Virus record (IMG/VR): IMGVR_UViG_3300048591_000147
Span: 64,001-128,000 of that record
Length of the DNA: 64,000 bases
Reading direction: 5' to 3' (one strand)
Source of the DNA: a virus
Shown here piece by piece: positions 16,316-23,373 of the stretch. The position numbers were made by a program, and so were the translations under genes. A model generated the notes under the pieces. It was given only the letters and a program-made list of their open reading frames with translations. It was not told the origin of the DNA and did not search any database. Positions within the stretch are counted from its first letter, which is position 1; each line of letters opens with the position of its first letter.

Positions 16316-16779
16316 AACCCGCTATGGTACAGTATACAGGTGACTTCAAGTCTCTTATCCCATCTGGATGGAGGTTTCAGAAGCTGTATGCCAAGAACTA
16401 TAGGGCATATATGAAAGATGATATGATCATCTGGCAAGGTGGACGTGAGTTTAAAATCGATGACTATGGTGAATACACCAGTGTACTGATTAAACATATC
16501 ATGGAACATGGTTCTAAATCATTGGCGTATCATGATACGATGTTCGGTGAGAATAACGTTCGCTATTGGATAACTCTCGATAGGAAGAATCTGAAGTTAA
16601 TCCCGTATCGTTCCCCAGAATATGATGCATGCAGGCGTTCATTTTATACCGCTATCAGTGATGAGCAGATTGATGCATATTATGAGCAGTATCGGGAAGC
16701 TAATGTGTCCCAAGCTACTATAGACTTGTTGGAAGACTTCATCTATACTGGCAAACTGACCGTGAAGGAAATGAAATGA
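16312..16779 (+). CDS. Hypothetical 155-aa protein
   Basis: Unknown, mixed alpha/beta composition rich in Tyr and Asp. ATGA overlaps with both neighbours. No signal peptide. Confidence 0.65.
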   Translation: MKPAMVQYTGDFKSLIPSGWRFQKLYAKNYRAYMKDDMIIWQGGREFKIDDYGEYTSVLIKHIMEHGSKSLAYHDTMFGENNVRYWITLDRKNLKLIPYRSPEYDACRRSFYTAISDEQIDAYYEQYREANVSQATIDLLEDFIYTGKLTVKEMK

Positions 16780-16895
16780 GTGCTAAACTAACTGAAAATG
16801 AATGGTATGGCGTTGCACTAGCTATGCTGATCCTCGGAGTAATTTGCACGGTCTTTGGAATTTGGCTGGGGCAGATATCGTCATGCAACCTATAA
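16776..16895 (+). CDS. Single-pass membrane peptide, 39 aa
   Basis: A hydrophobic helix (VALAMLILGVICTVFGIWLG) spans residues 13-32. It overlaps the genes on both sides. Function unknown. Confidence 0.55.
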   Translation: MSAKLTENEWYGVALAMLILGVICTVFGIWLGQISSCNL

Positions 16896-17110
16896 TCAAA
16901 TATGCCAAAATTCAAGCAGAAGACCCAAGGACAGTTCTTACTCCTGTAACACCAGAAGAGTGGGAAGATTATAGGGCTAAAGCCAATAAGTTCTTGAGTG
17001 GTATCACAAAGCATGTATACCATGACTGCAAGCGTGTTACTGCCGCAGGCATAGCAGAATACATGGCGTTCTTAGACGGAAAGAAAGTAGTAAGGGATAG
17101 CTTACCATGA
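16883..17110 (+). CDS. Hypothetical 75-aa protein
   Basis: Basic and helical, with a TPEEWEDYRAKA helix; start taken at the internal ATG of the previous gene's last codons. Its stop overlaps the next ATG. Unknown function. Confidence 0.6.
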   Translation: MQPIIKYAKIQAEDPRTVLTPVTPEEWEDYRAKANKFLSGITKHVYHDCKRVTAAGIAEYMAFLDGKKVVRDSLP

Positions 17111-17244
17111 GATACTTTGCAATCGCAGTGATGTGGGCAAGTGTTGCAGCCATCGCCATATTTGGTGGTCCTGATGGTGGATCAGTGGCACTGTTCCTTG
17201 GATTTTTTGCTTTCATAGCAACATGCACCGCAATGGAGAATTAA
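17107..17244 (+). CDS. Membrane peptide, 45 aa
   Basis: Two short hydrophobic stretches (FAIAVMWASVAAIAIFGG and VALFLGFFAFIATC) separated by a GPDGG turn, a probable helical hairpin. The next ATG follows its stop directly. Confidence 0.55.
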   Translation: MRYFAIAVMWASVAAIAIFGGPDGGSVALFLGFFAFIATCTAMEN

Positions 17245-17370
17245 ATGAAAGTTGTAGGCATCTGTATACTATGGGTGGTTATAGTGATCACAGCCTTTGT
17301 CGATCCATTATTTGGAATGGCGCTAGCATTTTGTGGTGTAATCGTAACTGAAGAGATCATGAAATCGTGA
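17245..17370 (+). CDS. Membrane peptide, 41 aa
   Basis: Hydrophobic throughout (VVGICILWVVIVITAFV, then GMALAFCGVIV), probably a second helical hairpin after the 45-aa peptide. It overlaps the next GTG start. Confidence 0.55.
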   Translation: MKVVGICILWVVIVITAFVDPLFGMALAFCGVIVTEEIMKS

Positions 17371-17546
17371 ACACCAAAAGGGCAGCAGAGTTGGCGTTCA
17401 AATACAGGGATATGATGGGTGAAACTATTATTGCGCTGTATGGTCGTCCAGCATTAGATGAAGCATTTATAGCTCTTCGTGTACTACAAGAAGCTAGAGA
17501 TAATGGAGAAGCTATTGATCCAGAAATCTTGGAATTAATTCAATGA
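17367..17546 (+). CDS. Hypothetical 59-aa protein
   Basis: GTG start overlapping the previous TGA. Helical, with an ALRVLQEARDNGE helix. Unknown function. Its TGA overlaps the next ATG. Confidence 0.55.
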   Translation: MNTKRAAELAFKYRDMMGETIIALYGRPALDEAFIALRVLQEARDNGEAIDPEILELIQ

Positions 17547-17863
17547 GTGCATTATATTACGAATCGCATATCACAATCGAACCAGTTGATGAAGATGGTA
17601 GAGCGAAGATTGACGTAATTGTAAATTCGTGTGGATTCAGGCTGGCCAAGTTGTTGATGCAGAAAAGAGATGTTGACACACCAGAACGATCCAAGTATGA
17701 TACATTTTGCACTGGACACAGTACAGATGAGCCGAAATTGATCCTCCACATGGTTAGATGTGTCAAAGCGTTACAATCTGCTGGGTATCAAGTATGGCGC
17801 TACAAGATTGAATGTGTTACCATAGATTCTCGAAATGCAGACTCACTCAACCTACTGAGCTAG
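17543..17863 (+). CDS. Hypothetical 106-aa protein
   Basis: Begins SALYYESHITIEPV; this beta-rich His-containing start and the later LILHMVRCVKAL helix look like a small 2H-phosphoesterase-like or ferredoxin-like fold, but the evidence is weak (HIT at 10-12; no clear second H-x-T). Ends with TAG. Confidence 0.6.
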   Translation: MSALYYESHITIEPVDEDGRAKIDVIVNSCGFRLAKLLMQKRDVDTPERSKYDTFCTGHSTDEPKLILHMVRCVKALQSAGYQVWRYKIECVTIDSRNADSLNLLS

Positions 17864-17866
17864 TAA

Positions 17867-18100
17867 ATGAAAACCATCCTCCAGTTATATCCGAATGAAG
17901 ACGTGTTTGGTTTCGAACACGGTGACGAGTTTGTGTACTGGGTTGCTGTCAATGACAACCAGAAAAGCATCATCACCGCAATCAACTGGTTGATGTGCTC
18001 AGAGATTGACGTACATGAGAATATCGATTATGATATCTCAAACGGTGGTATTGGCGAAGCGTTGAACGTGTTGAATCAAATTCTAACTGACCTAAACTAA
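17867..18100 (+). CDS. Hypothetical 77-aa acidic protein
   Basis: Unknown function. Acidic C-terminal half, no signal peptide. It follows the previous gene after 3 nt. Confidence 0.6.
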   Translation: MKTILQLYPNEDVFGFEHGDEFVYWVAVNDNQKSIITAINWLMCSEIDVHENIDYDISNGGIGEALNVLNQILTDLN

Positions 18101-18112
18101 GGATTAAACGAA

Positions 18113-18274
18113 ATGGCCGAAGAACGAAAGACTGGTATGGATTACCCGGAGTACAAGACTCCGAAGAGCATCGCAATGTGCTTGCGAGTTGACGAAATTT
18201 GTCGTAAGCTCACCGAAGAGCGCATGGCAATTCAGCGTAAGTTGTTGAATCGTCACGGAAAGTTGCGCAAGTGA
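18113..18274 (+). CDS. Hypothetical 53-aa basic protein
   Basis: Lys/Arg-rich C-terminal helix (RMAIQRKLLNRHGKLRK) suggests nucleic-acid binding. AAGGATTAAACGAA upstream. Its TGA overlaps the next GTG. Confidence 0.6.
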   Translation: MAEERKTGMDYPEYKTPKSIAMCLRVDEICRKLTEERMAIQRKLLNRHGKLRK

Positions 18275-18744
18275 AGATACGGGTTGACCTGAACGTCTTT
18301 GTCTCTGGCGATGCGGACGATGTAGATGACTTGATCGTCAGTTCCATGACGTCTGATGACAATGATGATAATGCATGGCCAGAGTTGACCGCATTGATGC
18401 CGTCTGGTTGCTGCGAATGGCTCAATGTAATCCGCGAGGCTGGTGAACCACCTGATGAGTGGGATATTGTCGGGATGGACGATTCTGATGATGTGACTGC
18501 TGCATTGACATTATCATTTTACCTTCCGAAGATGGAGAACTGGTTGGAAGTGTACAATGCATTGGGGGATATCAGTAGAGAATATCCTCTATTGGAGATC
18601 ACCCACGAAGTGGTTATCGAAAAGTTTCAGATAGCAGAAAAGACGACCATGAAAGATGGTGTGTTAATTTCTGAAGAATCATATGAATGGGATAGTGACG
18701 AAGGCATTGCACTTCGCGAAAGTCTGGGATGTGATATCGAATGA
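18271..18744 (+). CDS. Hypothetical acidic protein, 157 aa
   Basis: GTG start coupled to the previous gene. Very acidic (VSGDADDVDDLIV and a DDNDDN run within the first 35 residues). No recognised domain. Confidence 0.65.
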   Translation: MKIRVDLNVFVSGDADDVDDLIVSSMTSDDNDDNAWPELTALMPSGCCEWLNVIREAGEPPDEWDIVGMDDSDDVTAALTLSFYLPKMENWLEVYNALGDISREYPLLEITHEVVIEKFQIAEKTTMKDGVLISEESYEWDSDEGIALRESLGCDIE

Positions 18745-18953
18745 ATCTGAAGATTACACCTGATAAGCATTTTCGTAATACGTATCTGTTGGAGGATGGT
18801 AAGGCATTCATCGGCATAGTGCACGAAGACTATTCTGACCTTACTAAAAGAGAACTGTCTTTAACACGTAATCGTATGGCTGTAGAAGACATTCAGGAAA
18901 TTCTGGACTTCATCAAAAGTTACGATAAGTGGTTGACAGACGATCAGTGGTGA
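18741..18953 (+). CDS. Hypothetical 70-aa protein
   Basis: Coupled by an ATGA overlap. Mixed alpha/beta with a DIQEILDFIKSYDKW C-terminal helix. Unknown. Confidence 0.6.
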   Translation: MNLKITPDKHFRNTYLLEDGKAFIGIVHEDYSDLTKRELSLTRNRMAVEDIQEILDFIKSYDKWLTDDQW

Positions 18954-18981
18954 TGTAGAATTCTTACATGGTCGCAAACAT

Positions 18982-19000
18982 ATGAGATTGAAAATCTCAT
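18982..19000 (+). other. Hairpin after a gene cluster
   Basis: ATGAGATT / AATCTCAT stem with a 3-nt loop; no T tract, so terminator function is uncertain. Confidence 0.45.
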
Positions 19001-19079
19001 TCAACAAAGTTGATATATAGATGTACTAAAGAATAAATGATAACATCGTTTGGCCGATTGGTGCCTCACAAGGGGAACG

Positions 19080-19397
19080 ATGAGCAAGATAAAAGACGAC
19101 TCCATAGTTTGTCTTGGCACTAGAGCGATACTTTACTGGGATATGATATACTCTAGTGAAAAATTAATCCCTCGCGGTTTTTTGAATTGTGAAATGGGTT
19201 TAGAAGTACATCGAGTACGGGTTGTCGAGTCGGCTACTAAGTGGGACTGCCAGCGCGCAAAATATTGCTGGAGGAAGGTAAACCTGCCACACTCGCATTT
19301 CACAATGTTTCATTATCAACTGGAAAGAAAATGGGCTATAAAGAACTTGCTGAAGGATGGCTCGCCAAGAAAGAAAAAGAATTTAGTGTGTTATTGA
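19080..19397 (+). CDS. Hypothetical protein, 5' part of a possible frameshifted gene
   Basis: A strong AAGGGGAAC Shine-Dalgarno sequence precedes ATG 19080, and the first ~60 codons (MSKIKDDSIVCLGTRAILYW...) look protein-like. Beyond about 19262 the coding signal seems to move to the -1 frame, which has no good start of its own. Either a -1 shift at the AAAA run (19259-19262), a sequence error or two overlapping genes explains this. Confidence 0.5.
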   Translation: MSKIKDDSIVCLGTRAILYWDMIYSSEKLIPRGFLNCEMGLEVHRVRVVESATKWDCQRAKYCWRKVNLPHSHFTMFHYQLERKWAIKNLLKDGSPRKKKNLVCY

Positions 19398-19546
19398 CTA
19401 CTGCCAATGATGCTGTTAGCATTGCTCCCACAACGGTTGAGCAGTTAAACGAAGCGATTGAAAAATCAATGGTTGCCGTCAATAGAGCATTAGTTGTCGC
19501 TCACGAAATAGAGATGGAAAAGCTAAGAATCAAAAAGACTAAATAG
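19241..19546 (+). CDS. Hypothetical protein, 3' part of a possible frameshifted gene
   Basis: A 101-codon open frame whose only early starts are GTG 19241, directly after a stop, and ATG 19329; neither has a ribosome-binding site. The sequence (LLEEGKPATLAFHNVSL..., then a long helix to EIEMEKLRIKKTK) looks genuine. Best read as the -1 frame continuation of 19080. Confidence 0.55.
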   Translation: MGLPARKILLEEGKPATLAFHNVSLSTGKKMGYKELAEGWLAKKEKEFSVLLTTANDAVSIAPTTVEQLNEAIEKSMVAVNRALVVAHEIEMEKLRIKKTK

Positions 19547-19556
19547 TATCATTAAT

Positions 19557-19632
19557 GGCCCGGAAGCTTATTCGGTCAAGCATCGAACTCATAATTCGGA
19601 GAAAGTGGGTTCGAATCCCACACGGGCCACCA
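19557..19632 (+). tRNA. tRNA with CAU anticodon, likely tRNA-Ile2 (TilS substrate)
   Basis: Loop CTCATAA gives anticodon CAT. Acceptor GGCCCGG/ACGGGCC includes C4-G69 and C5-G68, the pairs by which TilS separates tRNA-Ile2 from tRNA-Met, and the ends resemble E. coli tRNA-Ile2. CCA is encoded. With the TilS-like gene at 13042 this would decode AUA after lysidine modification. The alternative is elongator Met. Confidence 0.85.
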
Positions 19633-19641
19633 AACTACATG

Positions 19642-19670
19642 TTGACGGTTACACTAAATAGATGTATGAT
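19642..19670 (+). promoter_or_regulatory. Sigma70-like promoter with late-type box in spacer
   Basis: TTGACG 19642-19647, 17-nt spacer containing CTAAATAG, TATGAT 19665-19670. It lies before tRNA-Pro. Confidence 0.6.
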
Positions 19671-19682
19671 GGCAACACAACT

Positions 19683-19760
19683 CGGGGATTGGCGCAGTCT
19701 GGCTAGCGCATCTGCTTTGGGAGCAGAGGGTCGTAGGTTCGAATCCTACATTCCCGACCA
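19683..19760 (+). tRNA. tRNA-Pro(UGG)
   Basis: TCTGC/GCAGA anticodon stem, loop TTTGGGA, anticodon TGG. Acceptor CGGGGAT/ATTCCCG; CCA encoded. Confidence 0.9.
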
Positions 19761-19771
19761 AAATTACATGT

Positions 19772-19848
19772 GCGTCCGTGGCCCGAATGGATTAGGCAAC
19801 GGTCTTCTAAGCCGAACTACGTAGGTTCGAATCCTACCGGGCGCGCCA
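19772..19848 (+). tRNA. tRNA-Arg(UCU), copy 1
   Basis: Loop CTTCTAA gives TCT. Acceptor GCGTCCG/CGGGCGC; T arm GTAGG/CCTAC; CCA encoded. It reads AGA/AGG. Confidence 0.85.
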
Positions 19849-19852
19849 AATA

Positions 19853-19930
19853 TCTCTCGTTAGCTCAATTGGATAGAGCATCGTCCTTCTAAGACGAGGG
19901 TTACAGGTTCAAATCCTGTACGGGGGGCCA
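19853..19930 (+). tRNA. tRNA-Arg(UCU), copy 2, weak acceptor stem
   Basis: TCGTC/GACGA stem with loop CTTCTAA gives TCT. The acceptor pairs mainly through T-G wobbles and has mismatches near the body. Possibly a diverged duplicate of copy 1. Confidence 0.75.
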
Positions 19931-19951
19931 GTTCTTAGCCAAGGATATAAA

Positions 19952-20032
19952 ATGGAAACCATTAAGCTGATCCTGTCTTCAATCGTAATTCTAATCTTCC
20001 TTGTCCCTTTCTGGTGGACTCTGGTGATTTAA
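19952..20032 (+). CDS. 26-aa transmembrane peptide
   Basis: AAGGATAT ribosome-binding site; one hydrophobic helix (LILSSIVILIFLVPFWW) makes up almost the whole peptide. It lies between tRNAs and a late promoter. Function unknown. Confidence 0.5.
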   Translation: METIKLILSSIVILIFLVPFWWTLVI

Positions 20033-20064
20033 TATAAATAGAGGTATTCATAGATGAGTACCTC
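20033..20064 (+). promoter_or_regulatory. T4-late-type promoter with leader hairpin
   Basis: TATAAATA 20033-20040, then GAGGTA (20041) pairing with TACCTC (20059), directly in front of the lipoprotein ATG. A transcript starting about 13 nt after the box would lose most of the 5' arm, so only read-through RNA would be folded. Confidence 0.65.
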
Positions 20065-20547
20065 ATGTTCAAATATATTTCAGTAATACTTCTTTCACTA
20101 AGCTTGTTTGCGTGTGCTTCAACAGAAATAAGAGACAAAGCATATCCAACCGCAATAGTCCACAGTACAGAACAAACGGAACAAATCCAACAATCGATAA
20201 AGATAGCATCAAAGAATGACATAGAAACTTCTTTGGGTTTGGTGTTTGATAAAGCTGAATGGACTAGACAAGAAAAAATAGCATTCACATTATCCACGCT
20301 AGCGCACTTAGCCGATCTTGGATCATCTTTGGCTAGTGATGAAAGATGTGAAGAGTCTACACCACTTTTAGGAAAGAATCCAAGTAATGGTGCGCTGATA
20401 GGTGTTAAAGTATTAGCGATAGGATTTGAGTACTGGTTGTATAACAATCCTAGATTCGGTAGTGGTACGCACTTTTATGGCTATACAGCAGCATTGTTCC
20501 ATGGTATAACTGCATATCAAAATAGTAGAAATGATTGTTACGACTAA
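20065..20547 (+). CDS. Phage lipoprotein, 160 aa
   Basis: Signal peptide with lipobox LFAC (Cys17): MFKYISVILLSLSLFAC. The mature part has a hydrophobic region at about 100-140 (GALIGVKVLAIGFEYWLY). Probably membrane-anchored in the periplasm, perhaps in exclusion or lysis. It has its own late promoter. Confidence 0.75.
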   Translation: MFKYISVILLSLSLFACASTEIRDKAYPTAIVHSTEQTEQIQQSIKIASKNDIETSLGLVFDKAEWTRQEKIAFTLSTLAHLADLGSSLASDERCEESTPLLGKNPSNGALIGVKVLAIGFEYWLYNNPRFGSGTHFYGYTAALFHGITAYQNSRNDCYD

Positions 20548-20560
20548 ATGAGAGATTGAC

Positions 20561-20638
20561 ATGGACATTGATGCAGAGTATGATTCAACCTTCAAACAAC
20601 TGATGATCATTACACTAATAGTGCTCATCGCATTCTAA
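20561..20638 (+). CDS. 25-aa tail-anchored membrane peptide
   Basis: MDIDAEYDSTFK then a hydrophobic helix LMIITLIVLIAF to the end. GAGAGATTG upstream. Function unknown. Confidence 0.45.
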   Translation: MDIDAEYDSTFKQLMIITLIVLIAF

Positions 20639-20659
20639 TCTAATTTCAGGTAACACAAA

Positions 20660-21175
20660 ATGAACACCAATGTTTACGCAGTTCTGAAGAATGTTGCAAC
20701 CAACAAGACCACTACCGTTCTTGTTCGGAATGGAAAGATTTCTCACCGCCAATGTCACGAAGCTATCAAGCGCGTCAGTAATGGTGATAGCAATCGCTTT
20801 AATATTACCAGCGATAGAACCATCAAGGTGTTGGGATCGACTCTGATCATTACTCCGAATGGACCAACGATTGATAACGTTGATCATATCATTCAGAATT
20901 CCCAGAAGCGTTATACGGTTGTGTACCGTATTGACGAAACCAGTAATAATAACTTCCGAATCAATTATGGTCTGGCATTGACTGCACCTAACGATAATTT
21001 CTCGCGAAAGCTTGGTCGCACTATTGCCACTGGTAGGCTCAATAGTGGTAAGGCTGGAAATGTTTCCAGTATTGAACTCACTGGTGCCAAGATTCCTTCC
21101 AATGGAAAGCAGTGGCATGATCTTGAAAAGTTCATCATGCAAGTGGTAGAATCCAAGCATCGCCGCAAGGGTTGA
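20660..21175 (+). CDS. Hypothetical 171-aa protein
   Basis: Asn/Thr/Arg-rich and basic overall (ends ESKHRRKG), beta-rich, possibly nucleic-acid-binding. No signal peptide. AGGTAACAC upstream; the next gene starts 1 nt after the stop. Confidence 0.65.
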   Translation: MNTNVYAVLKNVATNKTTTVLVRNGKISHRQCHEAIKRVSNGDSNRFNITSDRTIKVLGSTLIITPNGPTIDNVDHIIQNSQKRYTVVYRIDETSNNNFRINYGLALTAPNDNFSRKLGRTIATGRLNSGKAGNVSSIELTGAKIPSNGKQWHDLEKFIMQVVESKHRRKG

Positions 21176-21176
21176 A

Positions 21177-21383
21177 ATGCTTCAACATCTGGAATGTGAT
21201 TTCAAGATTGGTGAAATGGTGCGCGTGCGAGGTTTAACAGACTTCATGATTGTTAAATCTCTTGCACCTAAACGATCTAATAAGGGCTATACATTCTGGG
21301 AAGTTTATTGCGAAGATGTTGACACTGATGAAGTGAAGATGTATCATGAGTGGCAGATAGTATCTAACGAGGATGATAGCTGA
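21177..21383 (+). CDS. Hypothetical 68-aa SH3-like protein
   Basis: The pattern FKIGEMVRVRGLTDFMIVKSL resembles small SH3/KOW-type barrels found in many phages. Acidic tail. Function unknown. Confidence 0.6.
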   Translation: MLQHLECDFKIGEMVRVRGLTDFMIVKSLAPKRSNKGYTFWEVYCEDVDTDEVKMYHEWQIVSNEDDS

Positions 21384-21384
21384 T

Positions 21385-21573
21385 ATGAAGAACATTTTGA
21401 TTTTGATCGTGGCTTGTATTGCACTGGTTGGTTGTGGTAAGGCTAGTCGCATGGAAGCAGCACTAACGGGTTATAGTGAAGAATGTGTTGATGGAGTTGT
21501 CTACTTGCAGTTTACATCGGGTGTCACTGTCAAGTATAATCGCGATGGAACACACGCTACCTGTAAAGAATGA
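21385..21573 (+). CDS. Small lipoprotein, 62 aa
   Basis: Start at ATG 21385: MKNILILIVACIALVGC, a lipoprotein signal with Cys17 after LVG. The mature domain has two more cysteines that could form a disulfide. Function unknown. Confidence 0.65.
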   Translation: MKNILILIVACIALVGCGKASRMEAALTGYSEECVDGVVYLQFTSGVTVKYNRDGTHATCKE

Positions 21574-21585
21574 GTAGGGATAAAA

Positions 21586-22116
21586 ATGGATCGTATAGTG
21601 CTGACTGCTGATGTGATGGAATCGCTGTATAACGATGACTGGCATATCAATTTTGCTTGCACGAATGATGAATCAGTTCATGGGCTAACTTTAGAAGACA
21701 TTCTAAACATGAGCGATCAGTGGTGGGAACAATGTCATTGCTTCATTCAGATAATTTTCCCCAATCCAATGCCCAGCAAGATGAATCCTGATGCGCCAAT
21801 CATCGAAGACTTCTCAGTGTTTGATGGTGTGCTTAGGTATGAGGTTGCAGTAATGGTTGGAAGGTTCCTCAAGTTCCTTGGTGTGAACATTCGTAAACCA
21901 AAATACAGCAATTATGACAGAGTTGCTGAATGGTTCCGCCCAGATAATCACAACATCCTACGAGTTACAAGGCTGTTGATTTTTCTGAAAGGTGTTGGTA
22001 TGATTGCTGAAATGAACAAGTTGAAAGAGTTTCTGGCAAATTACCAATATGAACTTGCTGATGGTGAATTGCGTAACAGAATGTCATATACAATGACTAT
22101 CTGGCAGAATGTATAA
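21586..22116 (+). CDS. Hypothetical 176-aa protein
   Basis: Unknown, helical, Trp/Met-rich, no signal peptide. GAGTAGGGATAAAA upstream. TATAAATA overlaps its end and precedes the next tRNA group. Confidence 0.65.
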   Translation: MDRIVLTADVMESLYNDDWHINFACTNDESVHGLTLEDILNMSDQWWEQCHCFIQIIFPNPMPSKMNPDAPIIEDFSVFDGVLRYEVAVMVGRFLKFLGVNIRKPKYSNYDRVAEWFRPDNHNILRVTRLLIFLKGVGMIAEMNKLKEFLANYQYELADGELRNRMSYTMTIWQNV

Positions 22117-22119
22117 ATA
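22112..22119 (+). promoter_or_regulatory. T4-late-type promoter box
   Basis: TATAAATA 21 nt before tRNA-Leu(UAG). Confidence 0.55.
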
Positions 22120-22132
22120 GATGTTATGATGT

Positions 22133-22220
22133 GGGCTTGTGGCGAAATTGGTAAACGCGCTAGTCTTAGAAACTAGTCCCTGTAATGGGGTTGTCGGTTC
22201 GAGTCCGACCTAGCCCACCA
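22133..22220 (+). tRNA. tRNA-Leu(UAG)
   Basis: Class II tRNA with long variable arm; stem CTAGT/ACTAG, loop CTTAGAA, anticodon TAG. CCA encoded. Confidence 0.9.
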
Positions 22221-22235
22221 AGAATTGATTTAAAT

Positions 22236-22321
22236 GGGGTTGTGGCGAAATTGGTAGACGCAGCAGACTCAAAATCTGCCGCCCTCTGGGCGTGTCGGTT
22301 CGAGTCCGACCTACCCCACCA
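22236..22321 (+). tRNA. tRNA-Leu(CAA)
   Basis: Class II; stem GCAGA/TCTGC, loop CTCAAAA, anticodon CAA. Body very similar to tRNA-Leu(UAG), so a recent duplication. CCA encoded. Confidence 0.9.
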
Positions 22322-22337
22322 AAATAAGAGTATCACA

Positions 22338-22559
22338 ATGCGAAAAATAATGGATCACGTTGATACCTGCAAAGAATGCGGTAGTAAAGAATTAACATGG
22401 TTCACTAGTTTGCAGAATAACGGTAGTGCTGTTGATGGTCGTTTGAAGTTGAATGAGGTTGGCTGTATATTTGTGTTAGGTTGCGACGAATGTTCTGAAA
22501 CCTTACAAATTGTACCCGCTGATCTTGTTGCTTCAGTAATGACAGAAAATCTTCGCTAG
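22338..22559 (+). CDS. Small zinc-ribbon-like protein
   Basis: 73 aa with two Cys-x2-Cys pairs (CKECGS near residue 10, CDECSE near residue 51), the layout of a zinc ribbon. It lies between tRNA genes. Function unknown. Ends with TAG. Confidence 0.65.
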   Translation: MRKIMDHVDTCKECGSKELTWFTSLQNNGSAVDGRLKLNEVGCIFVLGCDECSETLQIVPADLVASVMTENLR

Positions 22560-22570
22560 ATTTTTAGTTG

Positions 22571-22599
22571 TTGACAAGCACTATATAGTAGTGTATGAT
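22571..22599 (+). promoter_or_regulatory. Sigma70-like promoter of tRNA array
   Basis: TTGACA 22571-22576, 17-nt spacer, TATGAT 22594-22599. Confidence 0.7.
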
Positions 22600-22605
22600 T
22601 TAAAA

Positions 22606-22667
22606 AGTGGTCGAAGTTTAAGGGTTATCTCGCATATAGAAACTAGTCCTTAACGATGTCTTACCAC
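22606..22667 (+). ncRNA. Structured RNA before tRNA-Glu
   Basis: AGTGGT / ACCACT closing stem with an inner TTTAAGG / CCTTAA stem; no T-loop. It starts at the expected transcription start of the 22571 promoter. Could be a decayed tRNA or a leader RNA. Confidence 0.4.
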
Positions 22668-22674
22668 TAAATTT

Positions 22675-22751
22675 GCAGATGTCTTCTAATTGGCTAGGAA
22701 AATTGACTTTCAATCAGTGAAATGACGGTTCGAATCCGTTCATCTGCACCA
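22675..22751 (+). tRNA. tRNA-Glu(UUC)
   Basis: Acceptor GCAGATG/CATCTGC, loop CTTTCAA, anticodon TTC; CCA encoded. Confidence 0.9.
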
Positions 22752-22768
22752 AAATTTGTAACAAATGT

Positions 22769-22854
22769 GCGCGTATGGCGGAATTGGTAGACGCCCGAGA
22801 CTTAAAATCTTGTTCCCTCTGGGAGTGTCAGTTCGACTCTGACTATGCGCACCA
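22769..22854 (+). tRNA. tRNA-Leu(UAA)
   Basis: Class II; acceptor GCGCGTA/TATGCGC, loop CTTAAAA, anticodon TAA; CCA encoded. Confidence 0.9.
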
Positions 22855-22865
22855 AAATTTAGATG

Positions 22866-22894
22866 TTGACAAACACTAAATAGTACTGTAGAAT
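22866..22894 (+). promoter_or_regulatory. Sigma70-like promoter with late-type box in spacer
   Basis: TTGACA 22866-22871, 17-nt spacer containing CTAAATAG, TAGAAT 22889-22894. It drives tRNA-Tyr and following genes. Confidence 0.65.
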
Positions 22895-22907
22895 TTTTAA
22901 GATAGTT

Positions 22908-22992
22908 GGATGTGACGTCACACGGGTAGTGACACCAGTCTGTAAAACTGGCGCCCTCGGGCATATAGGTTCGAGTCCTATGACATCCACCA
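22908..22992 (+). tRNA. tRNA-Tyr(GUA)
   Basis: Class II; CCAGT/ACTGG stem, loop CTGTAAA, anticodon GTA; CCA encoded. Confidence 0.9.
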
Positions 22993-23000
22993 GAATGTAA

Positions 23001-23076
23001 GCCCTCTTAGCTCAGAGAAATAGAGCACTCCCGTTCTAGGGAGGGGTCGGTGGTTTAAGTCCATCAGAGGGCGCCA
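23001..23076 (+). tRNA. tRNA with irregular anticodon arm (probably UCU)
   Basis: Perfect acceptor GCCCTCT/AGAGGGC, T arm GGTGG/CCATC, encoded CCA. The stem CTCCC/GGGAG leaves a 6-nt loop GTTCTA; with a 7- or 8-nt loop the anticodon reads TCT (Arg). Possibly degenerate. Confidence 0.7.
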
Positions 23077-23086
23077 AAAGTTAAAG

Positions 23087-23297
23087 TTGTAAGCCGAACG
23101 AGAATAGGTTACCAAACAGAGAGCTAGGACGAGCAACAACAGCGCCTAAAATTGTCTGATACGAACATGCAAATGAGTATCATGTTTCCTTACAAGAATA
23201 TGGAACGTAACCAACAGGACTTAATTGACTTGTGCTGACACGAAAGTTAGCGTCCTATTTTCTTCACCTTGCTTATGATGGTTGTAAAATGAATTAA
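23087..23297 (+). ncRNA. 210-nt CDS-free segment inside tRNA array
   Basis: No open frame of note and no tRNA; transcribed with the flanking tRNAs. I see local pairings but no clean fold. Confidence 0.3.
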
Positions 23298-23373
23298 CAG
23301 TGTGTAATGTAGTCTGGTAACATCCAAGCCTTGGACGCTTGTATCGTAGGTTCGAATCCTATCACACTGACCA
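23298..23373 (+). tRNA. tRNA-Pro(UGG), second gene
   Basis: Acceptor CAGTGTG/CACACTG (7 of 7), CAAGC/GCTTG stem, loop CTTGGAC, anticodon TGG; CCA encoded. The body differs from the copy at 19683. Confidence 0.85.

Noticed and set aside
22740-22964. Minus-strand frame across tRNA-Leu and tRNA-Tyr
   Set aside because: Entirely antisense to tRNA genes; GFEP-like and RTDTP strings are typical translations of tRNA complements.
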